Positions 54,547-64,000 of a stretch of 64,000 bases of DNA are shown one piece after another. Under the pieces are notes generated by a model. It worked only from the letters and a program-made list of their open reading frames with translations. It made no database searches and was not told where the DNA came from. Within the stretch, counting starts at the first letter, position 1. Every line of letters starts with the position of its first letter. Origin of the DNA: Sthenelais limicola (taxonomy: Eukaryota > Annelida > Polychaeta > Phyllodocida > Sigalionidae); NCBI GenBank assembly GCA_942159475.1, contig OW804095.1:91091740-91155739 (forward strand). Direction: 5' to 3'. The translations under genes were made by a program, and so were the position numbers.

Positions 54547-55705
54547 ATGAGGATCATCCTCCTTCTCCCCATCACCATCATCATCCTCCTCCTCCACCTC
54601 CCCCTTTCGTTGGGAAATATATGCTCACCCTGCACCTGCCACCTGTTAATGCACTTGTCAATTGCAACCCCCACCCCCCCACCCCCACCCCCGGGGATGT
54701 GGGGGAATGTCCTTGGCCTTTTTGGAAATTTGATGAAATCCCCGACCCCCAGGGCAAGAAATTCCTGTAAATGCCCGACCCCCCAGGGGCAAATTTTTGG
54801 TGGACTTTTTTTTTAGACAGAAACTATTATTGCCAAAATATAATGGCCATGGCAGGATTCCCCATACCCCATTCCCCATACCATTTTAAACAGGAAGAAT
54901 CTAATCTATAGTCAGATATAAATTCTAAACATCATGGGTGGTTTTATGACATACAGTTTTGTATAATCTCTAAGGTCGGGTCTTTTTTGGGGGGTGGGGG
55001 GTGGGTGCCAGTGTGGTAAACAATGGTCATTTTTCAAATAGGTCTGAATCAGAAACAATAGTTATATCAGGAAACTAGATGTTTTGAAGGGTTTTTGTGC
55101 ATAAATTGGTCTGGATATTAACTGAGCTGTAGAAGATGGGCCAAATGAAGCCCAAAGTAAGTATACTGTGCATATGCCATGTGATTTATTTAAGTTTTGG
55201 CTAATTTTACTAAATCAGTCTATTCATATCTTGATTTCTTTTTCATAATATGATAAAGATATAAACAAGTCTAATTCTTTTCCTTTAGATACTCAGGTAT
55301 TGAATATTCATGTCTTCATCAACATGGCCTATAATTATTGAAAAATCTTCATTAACTCGCTGACAGGGCATGTGCCAAATAAAGTAAAACAAACAAACAA
55401 ACTTTAGAGCTGAACTACAGGGTATTCCCTTTACTATTTCATTGATTAGCAGAAAATGGTGATAGATTGATATTATTTTCTGGTTTCTTTTAAAACTAGA
55501 GTAGTTCTACTATCATACGGATGTATATTCGACTAAACAACCTTTAAAATAATTATAAGATTGAGAGGACAATGTAAAAACCTTATGGACACCCAAAAAG
55601 TAGAATTGACCATAATATATATATAGATCTACAGTTGACTTGTGACTTACCCCCCCCTCTTACCCCTAACCCCCTCAACAACCCCCTCCCATGAGCCCTC
55701 CCCTC

Positions 55706-55737
<32 letters not shown>

Positions 55738-56701
55738 AAACCCCATACCCTTACCCCTACCCTAACCCTAACCCCAACACTAAAGGATCTTGACATTTCT
55801 AGTGTAGGGTACAGCGGAATTAAAAGAGTCCCTCATCATGTTCAGCATATCACATTCAGACCTTACACTGTTGAAACACTATATAGGAGGTGCTAAATCC
55901 CTGTCAGGTTCAAAGATGACACTCTTTGTGGATATATTGGGGGAGGCTTGTACTTTAGATCTTAACCTAGCCAAGCCCATGCCTGCTGAAAACCACCAAA
56001 ACTCTCTTGGAAACCAAGGTACAGAGTGGGCACTGGCAGACATTCCCCCACCCATCCAGTTGATATTGCTGTAAACTAAGGGAAATCTCCGCCTGGGTGG
56101 GGGAATGTTTTCTTAGACATTCCCCTACCATTCCCCCACTTCCCCGGGGGTGGGGGGGTGGGGGTTGCAATTGACAAGTGCATAACAAGAGAGGTTAGGT
56201 GTGACCAAGTGAACGTCGGGAGGATAGTCAGAGGAAGCACTGACCTTTTGTGGGTAAAAAGCCTTGTGATAGGAAGAGTTACTGGAGCTACCTTAGACAG
56301 AGAAACCTTTAGGGACATAAACATCAAGTTTCCTAACCTGTCGGTAGCTTTTACCCACATTAGGTCGGTGGTTTGCTCTGACTTGGGCTACATTACATCA
56401 CCTTGTATTCTTTCTTCATGCCCTAAGGTAATTATAATTTAATTATTTTATTTATCGATATTGATATTGTACATAAAATATCAATGGGGGGAAACTACAT
56501 TAAACTACATTATAAAGCCCTTCATTTCTCGCTTTCAGCTCTCGCTTAGCTATGGGTATGTAGCTACAGCTATGTTGACATAGTATCAGTTGCTGCAGCA
56601 GCGGCAGCAGCAGCAGCAGCAGGTATATTTGATTATTTGCAGAGCAAATACATTAGTGTGTGGCTGTCAACCTGCTTTTGTACAGGGGAGAAAGTTATTT
56701 A

Positions 56702-56732
<31 letters not shown>

Positions 56733-59451
56733 ATCGCACCAACCCCCTTGTCCACCACCACCACCACCACCACCACCACCACCACCACCACCACCTCCGT
56801 CACCACCGAATCTGAGGAAGAGCTGTCTACTCAGGAGGAGGAGGAGGAGGAAAAAGAATTGACCACCGAACAATCGAAGGAGGAACAGCTCACCACCACC
56901 ACCACCACCACCGAATCTCCAGTCACCACCGAGGAGGAGGAGGAGGAACAGCTGACTACTCAGGAGGAGGAACAATTGACCACCACAAGCACCGAATCTG
57001 TGACTACCACCGAAGAATCGACCACAGAACCCACAGCCACAAGAGATGGAAGGAACAATAAGGATGGAGGAGCAGGCGCCATTCCTGAGGATAGACATCA
57101 ACATCCACTTTCCTCAGGAATGTCATCTGTTCCTCCGGACGGACTTTCGAGGGGAGGTGATGAGAGAGGTAACGATGAGGGAAGGGATGATGGGCACCTT
57201 CATAGACCAGAGGGGAGGGGTGCTGCGCCTCATCATAGCGGGGGGAGGGCAGCACCTCTTTCTGCAGTGGACAAACTTACCAAATTGGTGAGAAAAAAGT
57301 TGTTTTTAATTTTTTCCAACATTATTTGCAATTTTCATGCTGTTTTTTGTGTTTTTTTTGTATTCATTCCAAATAAACTTGTATATAAACTCGTATTTTA
57401 AGTCATGTATTATATAGATTATTTTTTTATTTTTTTCAGACCAAGAAAGTGGATCGGTATAAGGTAAGCGGCAAGAAAACCGCCACCAAAACCGCCAAAG
57501 TACTGACTAAGGTAAGCTATTCTCACCACCACCACCACCACCACCTCCTCTCCTCTCATAAAGTCATGCTTCAGTGCACACAACCCCCCAACATAAAAGG
57601 ACCACTTTTCACTATGTATAAGCGGGAGATATTCGTGGCCGAGTTGGTTTGGGCGCTGGGTAAAAGTAAGGAAGACAGTTAGTCTCAGGGTCGGCGGTTC
57701 GCAGCCCCCATCTTCCCTCTTCAAAATACGGGTTGCTTGCTCCGTCGGGAGGTATCACATGAGTTCATGAATTCTGCTTATAACTAAACGGGCACAGTTC
57801 GCATTGGGACTTCCCCCCCTCCCTCTTACATTAAAAAATCTGAGCTTGGCTTGCATTGGAACCAGCGACCAGAGGTATTATCTGGCTGCTCCCATTGGAA
57901 CCTTCGACCAGTTAGATTATCGGGGCGGTCACCGACCAGAGGTATTATCTGGCTGGCTGCACTTGGCTGTTCTGAAGTATGTAAGAATTCTCCCCATGAG
58001 CTCACCTCATTGGGACTGTATCCAAAAAATTACTGTGGCTCACCGCCAAATTCCATGTATAGCATTGAAATTAATAGACTTTGTCAATGTACTGGTGATT
58101 GGTTCATCTAGGGTGAGGATACCACAGTTCATAGTTAAGAGAAGGATCCAGAATCCTAACAATTCCTACCCCAAAACAACTAGGCCACGAAAATCTCCTT
58201 TTGAGTTTGTTTAAACAAGGCTTAGTATAAAGCCAACTTTTAACGCAGCCTAAGAAGGGAGAATTGTATGGCTTAGTCGGTAAGGCGTGGCCCCTATGAT
58301 GTAGGTCATGTAGGCACGAGGAAGTCAGGTTCCTCACGGTTGTGGGTTCGCGCCCCGTCTTCCCCCCAAAAAAAGCGGGCACAAACCGCTGCATTCACCT
58401 TCGCCCACTATCAGATTGAAAAAATGGAATGGGGAGTCGGTGATGTACTACTACATTGTACTTGTACATTGTTCTTACCTTGACGGTAAGAAGCGGACTG
58501 TGGAAATGGCTGATAGACCTGATAGAGTGGTGTCTAAATCCAGACGAGTTGTAATGGGTCTCATCAGCAATGATAATAAAAAGTATTCTGGCTTTGAACT
58601 GGTGGTGTTGACACCTGGGTGTTCTTACCTGATGGACCCTGCTCATTCAGGAGGTCCCTTAATGTGCTTCATCAGCAGTTATAATAAAGAGTGTCTCTGG
58701 GCTGAAAATATCGTCAGCTTTGAGTGGGAATTCCTCTTCCACATAGGGCTGTGAGTGGGGTGGTGGTGGAGGACGTTGAATGACCACTAAAACTCCTCTC
58801 CCCTGTTAGTCCATGTCAATATTCCCCTCACCTCCCTCGCAGCTCGTCGAGTCATTTCTCTCCTGTATGAATTGCACTGTGATACAAGCACTTGAAATTA
58901 ATTCCTTACTAATACAATAAGCTAAAAAAATTGTTCACTTCTGACTTGACAATATGTGCAACGTTCTACCATCAAGTCTTAATTGAATTAATTCCTTACT
59001 GATAGAGTAAGCCAAAAAAATTGTCCACTTCATTGCTTCATTGCTGACATTGCTGACAAAATCCGGTATGGATAAGCCCCTCTGGCGCATTCCTCGACAT
59101 GCCTTGGCAAAGAATAAAGCGTCAGAAATAATACTAAGTCATACAAATCTCCCTTTTATTTAACGCTGTGTCTTATATTGTTATATTGTATAATTTCAGA
59201 AAGACGGACCTAGCCTCGCAGACATAAAAAATTTACTGGGGGAAGTAAAGGGCGAGATTGAAGAAGTGAAGGACGAGGTCGAGGAAATGAAAGAGGAGGT
59301 CGAAGAGGAGGACTCCTCATGGTCTCTTTTTACATCTACTAGATCTTTTCTCACTTCGCTTTTTGGTATATTTTTTTACTTTTTCGGCGTTTTTCTATAC
59401 TACAAAAAAAACTTCAAAAGGCTAAGAAACAAAAAGAACCTAAAACAATAG
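54547..59451 (+). CDS. Spliced mucin-stalk, coiled-coil membrane protein (candidate surface/attachment protein)
   Basis: Proposed exons: 54547-54649 joined in frame to 56186-56427 (element E lies between), 56733-57287, 57440-57511 and 59200-59451. All introns are GT/AG and phase 0. Order: signal peptide (IILLLPITIIILLLHL), an LRRNT-like Cys motif (CSPCTC...VRC), a folded ~75-residue module, a long Thr/Glu stalk from 56742 (poly-Thr then TTESEEE, TTEEEEEE), a basic segment (KKVDRYKVSGKKT), a charged coiled coil (EVKGEIEEVKDEVEEMKEEV), an aromatic membrane helix (LTSLFGIFFYFFGVFLYY) and a basic tail. Inferred: virion or cell-surface protein. The 57046-57291 stretch is also open in another frame with more protein-like sequence. 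Confidence 0.65.
54650..56182. mobile_element. Element E: TIR element with G/C-run termini and TAA duplication
   Basis: Both ends read inward begin TGCACTTGTCAATTGCAACC, then C-runs, and near GGGGA(T/A)GTGGGGGAATG. TAA flanks each side (54647-54649, 56183-56185). A 3-bp TAA/TTA duplication is typical of PIF/Harbinger-type transposons. No transposase ORF. The interior has a C11-type run, an A-run and a telomere-like stretch (CCTAACCCTAACCCC, ~55761-55775). It interrupts the signal-peptide exon of the membrane gene, and the host frame is continuous on its two sides. Confidence 0.85.
57634..57728 (+). mobile_element. tRNA-derived SINE-like sequence 1
   Basis: GTGGCCGAGTTGGTT (A-box-like) followed 61 bases later by CGGTTCGCAGCCCC (B-box-like), then CATCTTCCCTCTTCAAAA. 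The spacing and boxes fit the head of a Leu/Ser-type tRNA-derived SINE with a long variable arm. It lies in the last intron of the membrane gene. Confidence 0.55.
57865..57956 (+). repeat. Direct repeat of CGACCAGAGGTATTATCTGG
   Basis: Two copies about 66 bp apart, with a partial related copy between them (CGACCAGTTAGATTATC). It is probably part of a SINE or short interspersed unit in the intron. Confidence 0.55.
58264..58395 (+). mobile_element. tRNA-derived SINE-like sequence 2
   Basis: TGTATGGCTTAGTCGGTAAG (A-box-like) and GTGGGTTCGCGCCCCG (B-box-like), then TCTTCCCCCC and an A-run. It resembles SINE-like sequence 1 in its boxes and its CGTCTTCCC-type continuation. A functional tRNA is unlikely because the middle is too long and no acceptor stem pairs. 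Confidence 0.55.
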
Positions 59452-59523
59452 AAATGCAAAATTACGTCCATTCTAATTTACGGCGCACCCTTTCGAACCC
59501 AACCCTCTGCTCTCCCTTATTGA

Positions 59524-60084
59524 ATGAAAAAAATGAAGATATTTTTAAAGACCATCCGCAAAAGTATCCAAAATAGAATGTTCCCCAGTGGACGCACCTC
59601 ATTAACCACCCCTTATAATCCCAAAGTCGCCCGCTCTCGCCCTATGTTAGACCATGGTGCGTCCTTCATTGACACATTCACAAACTCAGGAACAGACCTT
59701 TATGAAGACCCCATGCCATCCTTCTCCGCTCCCCGTTTAGATCAAAAGCAGCTTACAAAAATGATTCCCAATTTGACCAAGACCCCCTCACCACCGCCAC
59801 CACCACACCAGCAAGAAACATCCTTTATTACCGCCCCCGAAATTCACCCCACCGCGCACCTATATGATGACGTTGCTGCTCCCCTAACATACGTTACCCC
59901 TCCCCCTCCAAAAGACCAGCACTGTCCTGTCCCTTCCACTTCAACCCCTTTTGGACAAAATTACAAAAAAAAAGAAGCTCCAAAACAAAAATATTATCCC
60001 CCCGGTGAGGATACACCCAAAACATGCATAGGCAAATTTGTATCCACAGCCTCTTTCGAAATTTCACCCCAAAATAAAAAGTAA
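59524..60084 (+). CDS. Proline-rich Polinton protein with amphipathic basic N terminus
   Basis: 186 codons, not firmly recognised. The N terminus MKKMKIFLKTIRKSIQNRMF is a basic amphipathic helix. PTTPYNP-like and FIDTFTNSGTDLYEDPMPSF segments follow, then Pro-rich stretches (SPPPPPHQQ, TPPPPKDQ). An amphipathic N terminus plus disordered Pro-rich body recalls membrane-lytic minor virion proteins of adenovirus-like particles, but that is inference. Intact; it converges with the minus-strand gene at 60814. Confidence 0.6.
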   Translation: MKKMKIFLKTIRKSIQNRMFPSGRTSLTTPYNPKVARSRPMLDHGASFIDTFTNSGTDLYEDPMPSFSAPRLDQKQLTKMIPNLTKTPSPPPPPHQQETSFITAPEIHPTAHLYDDVAAPLTYVTPPPPKDQHCPVPSTSTPFGQNYKKKEAPKQKYYPPGEDTPKTCIGKFVSTASFEISPQNKK

Positions 60085-60813
60085 GTTCATAAAGGTCTGT
60101 TCTCGAGTTTGTGCGCAATATAGACATAACACAATAATTCTTTTTTCAAAATTTTATTCAACAGCATAAACATTCCAACAGCATTCTTTTTGTTCCTTAG
60201 CTTTTTGCCATATTACAAAATTCAAAATTATCATAAGTTATCACTCGACCTCGTCCTTCTACTGTTATTAAAACAATTCACATTTTCACGGAGTGCTGAC
60301 CTCCCAGGTCAATTATAGTTACTAGGTATAACTAGCGTGTACCCATATTTATTCTGCAGTTTTACAACTTCTATTTTGCAGTACATATATTTATTCTGCA
60401 GCAGTACATATTATTCTAAGTATTCTAAGTATTATCAATGTTATTCATGTGATATTCTGTTACTTGTTGCGCATACAGTGTTATAGCCAACTTATTAGTC
60501 TACTTACACATTTATATATAGGAGTGACAACCTCCCAGGTTATAGATAAAAATATAGTTATGCTTTCTTTTACGTATACAGCGCTATACAGTGCTATACC
60601 GAGTTTTTTAGTCTACAGTCTACAGTAAGGTAGCTATGGCAGTATACATATATATTTATGCCATTTTGGAGTGACGACCTCCCAGGTCATGGATAGTTCA
60701 ACAAGCATATATCTCACTTTGTCGAGCTCTCCATCTCATAAATAAAACTTCATTATCAAATATATACTGTTGTTTAATTCCCTTTTTTTGACTGCGCTAT
60801 GATCGCATTTGTT
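60085..60813. repeat. Convergent-gene spacer with three palindromic GACCTCCCAGGTC copies
   Basis: Non-coding spacer between convergent genes. A unit GGAGTG(N)GACCTCCCAGGTC-like occurs at about 60291, 60521 and 60668; the middle copy reads ACAACCTCCCAGGTTAT and keeps its pairing. Each copy contains a CCTCCCAGG palindrome. A second motif (TACAG-GCTATAC/TATTCTGCAG) also recurs. These could be terminators/processing signals or simple repeats. Confidence 0.6.
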
Positions 60814-61872
60814 TTAAAATTTCAAGTCACTTTTTACTTCTTCTGGAATAGCACTAATATCCGAAAAGGATGCCATGTCTGGTATTTCAGCCCATTTTAC
60901 CTTGAGCACATGCTCCACAGCGCTCAAAGTGATGTCATTAAAGTGTAATCCGTAGTGAGAGTAGGTGCTAATAATCTTGCGCGTGGCCTCTATCAAGTCA
61001 TCTGAATCTAATGCCAAATGAGCGCAAGATATATCTCGCTTGCTCACACCTCCCAAAAGCACTCCCATACATCCTCCTTCATGAGCTGCTTGCCCGCCGC
61101 TGTCTTGCATGCATCCGATGCAATTTGCTGCGCGTATTTCATTGTAGTCCCTCCTTAGCATAAAGTCATACACAATTCCAATAAGCTCTTCACAGGAGGG
61201 GTAAGAACATTCCTCTGATTTTGTCTTTGTCCATGCGCCGGGAAAGTAAGGCTTAACACCTCGCAAAAAATCCTCAGCAGCGTTAATGCAGTTTTGCTCA
61301 CTCAAATATTTGCTATTGTCAGATGAGTTTAAAATGTCTTTCTCACCATCGTACATATCCCAACTAAAGAGGCAGAATGTTTTAGCTGCTGCTGCTGCTG
61401 CTGGCTCCCAAATATTTTTCTTTTTGCTAGGGGGTGAAAATGAAAAAGTACTCCCCCCTCTCTTAGGTGCGCAGGCTGCTCCTGATGTTGCCCCTGATGT
61501 ACCCACAACTCGCCTAGGAGAGGATGGAGCAGGAGAGGCAGAGAAAGCCTTAAATGATCTTGCCAGCTCTCTTGCCTCGTCCAAAGACAAGTCAAACCAT
61601 GACCAGCCATAAAAGCCATCGCCTTCTTCTTTTTTCTTAGAAATGGTCAGGTAATCATTTCCTTGAAAGTCCTTTTTAATGCATGTCCAGCCATTTCCAC
61701 AGTCCGCTTCTTTCCCACCTATGATTTGAGTCATAAACCCAACAATAAGCTCCACTACTGCAAAAGGCATAAATAAATTCTGTGTGGAGCCATCGGCTTT
61801 CGTTCTGGAAAGTTTAACGTTTTTGGTGCTCTCCCTTTTAAGGCTGACTTTCTCGCTTAGTAAAAGCTCCAT
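60814..61872 (-). CDS. Polinton right-end protein with PC4-like N terminus
   Basis: 352 codons, intact, minus strand. Residues ~15-115: VVELIVGFMTQII, then WTCIKKDFQGNDYLTISKK, WSWFDLSLDEARELARSFKA. This strand-strand-strand-helix pattern with aromatic and basic residues resembles the PC4/p15 single-strand DNA-binding fold. A Ser/Pro/Ala linker and basic PPSKKK patch follow (~120-170). The C-terminal ~150 residues contain a Cys/His pattern (CSYPSCEEL, CIGCMQDSGG, HEGGCMGV, CAHL) that I do not recognise. Role in DNA replication or regulation is inferred. Confidence 0.6.
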   Translation of the reverse strand: MELLLSEKVSLKRESTKNVKLSRTKADGSTQNLFMPFAVVELIVGFMTQIIGGKEADCGNGWTCIKKDFQGNDYLTISKKKEEGDGFYGWSWFDLSLDEARELARSFKAFSASPAPSSPRRVVGTSGATSGAACAPKRGGSTFSFSPPSKKKNIWEPAAAAAAKTFCLFSWDMYDGEKDILNSSDNSKYLSEQNCINAAEDFLRGVKPYFPGAWTKTKSEECSYPSCEELIGIVYDFMLRRDYNEIRAANCIGCMQDSGGQAAHEGGCMGVLLGGVSKRDISCAHLALDSDDLIEATRKIISTYSHYGLHFNDITLSAVEHVLKVKWAEIPDMASFSDISAIPEEVKSDLKF

Positions 61873-61953
61873 GTTTGACGTGTGTTGCGTCCCAAGGTCA
61901 ATAGTAAACTAATCCTTTTTGAGAAAGGTAACACCTATTTATAGGCACCTATG

Positions 61954-64000
61954 TGGGTGGGGCTCCCGAAAATGTCCATTTTGCAAAAATCACCCATTTT
62001 AATTCCATAATTCATTCGGATTTCATCCCACATTACTAATTTTTCAGTATTTTGTACCTTCCTAGGTGTATATTAAGAACATATTGAGAAATATTTATAA
62101 AAATTCCTTATTATGCAAAAAAATCATATTTCTATGTTAGAAAATGTCCCTAAATGCATGTCCCTGGCATATATTTTTTTTTGTTTCAATGAAAAGTTAT
62201 ATAAAACTTATTATTTTGTTGTTTGTCTTTAATTCTTCATAAAGCATATGTAAAAACCTCCTTCTGAGTTTATTTTTTAATTTAATTTTGTTTCATTTAT
62301 TTTATTATTTTCTGTCTAATCATTCACAACTCTCCCAATAGCTTATGAAGATTATTGATAAAATGATAAAATCCCCAATAAAGGTTCTACCTAGAAAATA
62401 TTTTGCTTTTTGTCTCTTATTATTGATATAGTCCCATATCATATTAAACTTTGAATTTTGAATTTTTTCCAATTTTGACCATGCTTGTGGTTCCATAAAG
62501 TTGAGACATAGAAATTCTGAGTTTGATAGCCTTTTCTTCTCACAGTGATAAAGTGCATTTTTATTCAAATATTCATGAAAATACATTTGTGATTATGCAC
62601 ATTTCTTTGATATTTACCCATCTTATGTGTTGACTTTGAATATATTAGCAAAAAACCCACTATCTGAGTATGTGTTGTGTTCGGGGAGAGGGGTGTTGTG
62701 TTCGGAGAGAGGGGTGTTGTGTTCGGGGAAACAGAGATTATGACCAAAATATAATGAAATTGAAAAGTAATGCAAAAATCGACAAAACCCTTCATTTATG
62801 CATGCAAGTTTCTATATAACCCATTGGTTATATTTCCATTGACTTCTTATCTTCCCTTAGAAAAAGGGGTTGTTGTGTTCGGGGAAGGGGTGGGGTGTTG
62901 TGTTCGGGGACGGGGCTGTTGTGTTCGGGTACAAATATGCTATGATGAAAAAATGATAAAATTGAAAACTAAAGTATTCGATTTGATTGTGTATGCAATT
63001 CTGAACATAAATATTTGGTTATATTCCAAATGAGTACTTTCTTTCCCTTAAATTAAGGGGGTGTTGTGTTCGGGGACAGGGTGGGGTGTTGTGTTCGGGG
63101 ACAGGATGGGGTGTTGTGTTCGGGGACAGGGGTGTTATGTTTGGGTACAAATATGCTATGATAAAAAAATGATAAAATTGAAAACTTAAGTATTCGATTT
63201 GATTGTGTATATAATTCTGAACATAAATATTTGGTTATATTCCAAATGATTACTTTCTTTCCCTTAAATTAAGGGGGGGTTGTGTTCGGGGACAGGGTGG
63301 GGTGTTGTGTTCGGGGACAGGGGTGTTGTGTTCGGGTACAAATATGCTATGACCAAAAAATGATAAAATTGAATGATAATGAAAAAGTAAACTATTCTAA
63401 TAATTTCTCTCTATAATTCTGCACATAAATCTTTGGTTATATTCCCATTTACTGCTTGGCTTTTACCTTATAAATGGGGTGTTGTGTTCGGGGACAGGGG
63501 CCTTTAAACAGCATGAGTTAATTGGTAATTAAAGTGAAAATATGAATAATAGAATCAAAATTAATCCGAAATAAGACACCCCTATGGGTATCAGATGAAT
63601 ACAGACATAGATAATGGCAATATAATAGGTATTTACAGGTATTTTTGCAATATTTGTGTGTCTGTTGTGTCAGGGGACAACCCAGAAAATACAATATTTA
63701 TTATAAAATAGTAAAAAAATATAAATATAGGCCTGAGTTTTATCAAGTTAAATCGATATATGTAGTATGAAAGCAGAAATAATAGTTAAATTCCATAAAA
63801 ATTGACATGTGTTGTGTTCGGGGACTGGGATAGCATAGTGTTCTTCCTTGGTCCAATAAATTCATGTTTTTTAATGAGATAATAATAAAAATAGGTAGAA
63901 GCTGGGGGAAACCTCATGAAAATTGAGAGTTATCTGTTAAAAAAGCAGACAACATGAAATATTTAATTTCATATGAGTTAGCAGGGAAAACTTTGGAATA
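61954..64000. mobile_element. Element D (probable): left part of a TIR element with GTTGTGTTCGGGGACAG words
   Basis: At 61954 a terminus-like TGGGTGGGGCTCCCGAAAAT resembles the C terminus (TGGTCAGTTCTCACGAAAT). AT-rich sequence follows, and from 62672 a dense word array. The right end is outside the window, so the boundary and class are provisional. No ORF is supported. Confidence 0.45.
62672..63830 (+). repeat. Word array of element D within ~200-bp tandem units
   Basis: About fifteen copies of GTTGTGTTCGGGGACAG and close variants, all on the plus strand, in clusters of one to four at ~62672, 62867, 63061, 63279, 63479 and 63809, with a partial copy at 63660. Between clusters runs a ~200-bp tandem repeat (ACAAATATGCTATGA..., GATAAAATTGAAAA..., TTTGGTTATATTCC...), with at least three well-conserved units from 62930 to 63480. 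Confidence 0.9.

Noticed and set aside
55742..55790. True interstitial telomere
   Set aside because: Only two adjacent CCCTAA-like units in a degenerate C-rich stretch inside element E.
58264..58360. Functional tRNA gene
   Set aside because: A- and B-box-like motifs exist, but the interior is too long and the acceptor and anticodon stems do not pair; a SINE head fits better.

Overview
The window is eukaryotic and almost certainly metazoan, probably an aquatic invertebrate. It is AT-rich, has spliced genes with GT/AG introns and is packed with nested transposable elements. I found no convincing single-copy host gene. The species cannot be named from the sequence alone. All calls rest on reading motifs and repeats by eye; no database search was run.

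Layout. 1-9.5 kb: a purine-rich repeat, a degraded relative of a retrotransposon accessory gene (3.1-8.1 kb) split by a minus-strand LINE with an endonuclease/RT ORF (4.0-7.5 kb), and a small gag-like pseudogene split by another LINE fragment. 9.6-11.5 kb: element B, a terminal-inverted-repeat (TIR) element filled with a repeated short word. 14.1-28.5 kb: a 5'-truncated LINE whose 3' UTR was hit by an 11.7-kb Ty3/gypsy LTR element (LTRs 16570-17015 and 27800-28235, target duplication ATAT). That element carries two extra genes downstream of pol. 28.5-31.9 kb: no gene seen.

31.9-61.9 kb: an endogenous Polinton/Maverick (adintovirus-like) element. It holds protein-primed family B DNA polymerase with a five-intron zinc-finger N terminus, packaging ATPase, a BIR protein with a giant threonine tract, a conserved small protein, retroviral-type integrase with chromodomain, penton, a basic core-like protein, double-jelly-roll major capsid protein and adenain protease. 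Two mucin-stalked membrane proteins follow (one minus strand, one spliced plus strand), then a proline-rich protein and a minus-strand protein with a PC4-like N terminus. Several genes carry single frameshifts or stops, so this copy looks non-functional. Its terminal repeats were not found.

The Polinton is itself a landing site. Element A sits between its first two genes, a 4.5-kb Ngaro (tyrosine-recombinase) retrotransposon and element C lie within the polymerase gene, and element E lies within the signal-peptide exon of the spliced membrane gene. At the Ngaro, C and E insertion points the two flanks are in the same reading frame once the insert is discounted, which gives exact boundaries and shows these insertions are younger than the Polinton.

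The most unusual signal is a family of TIR elements (A, B, C and the left part of a probable D at the right edge). They share a related terminus beginning TGGYC. Each is filled with many copies of its own 15-20-bp word, and the words themselves fall into two related pairs.
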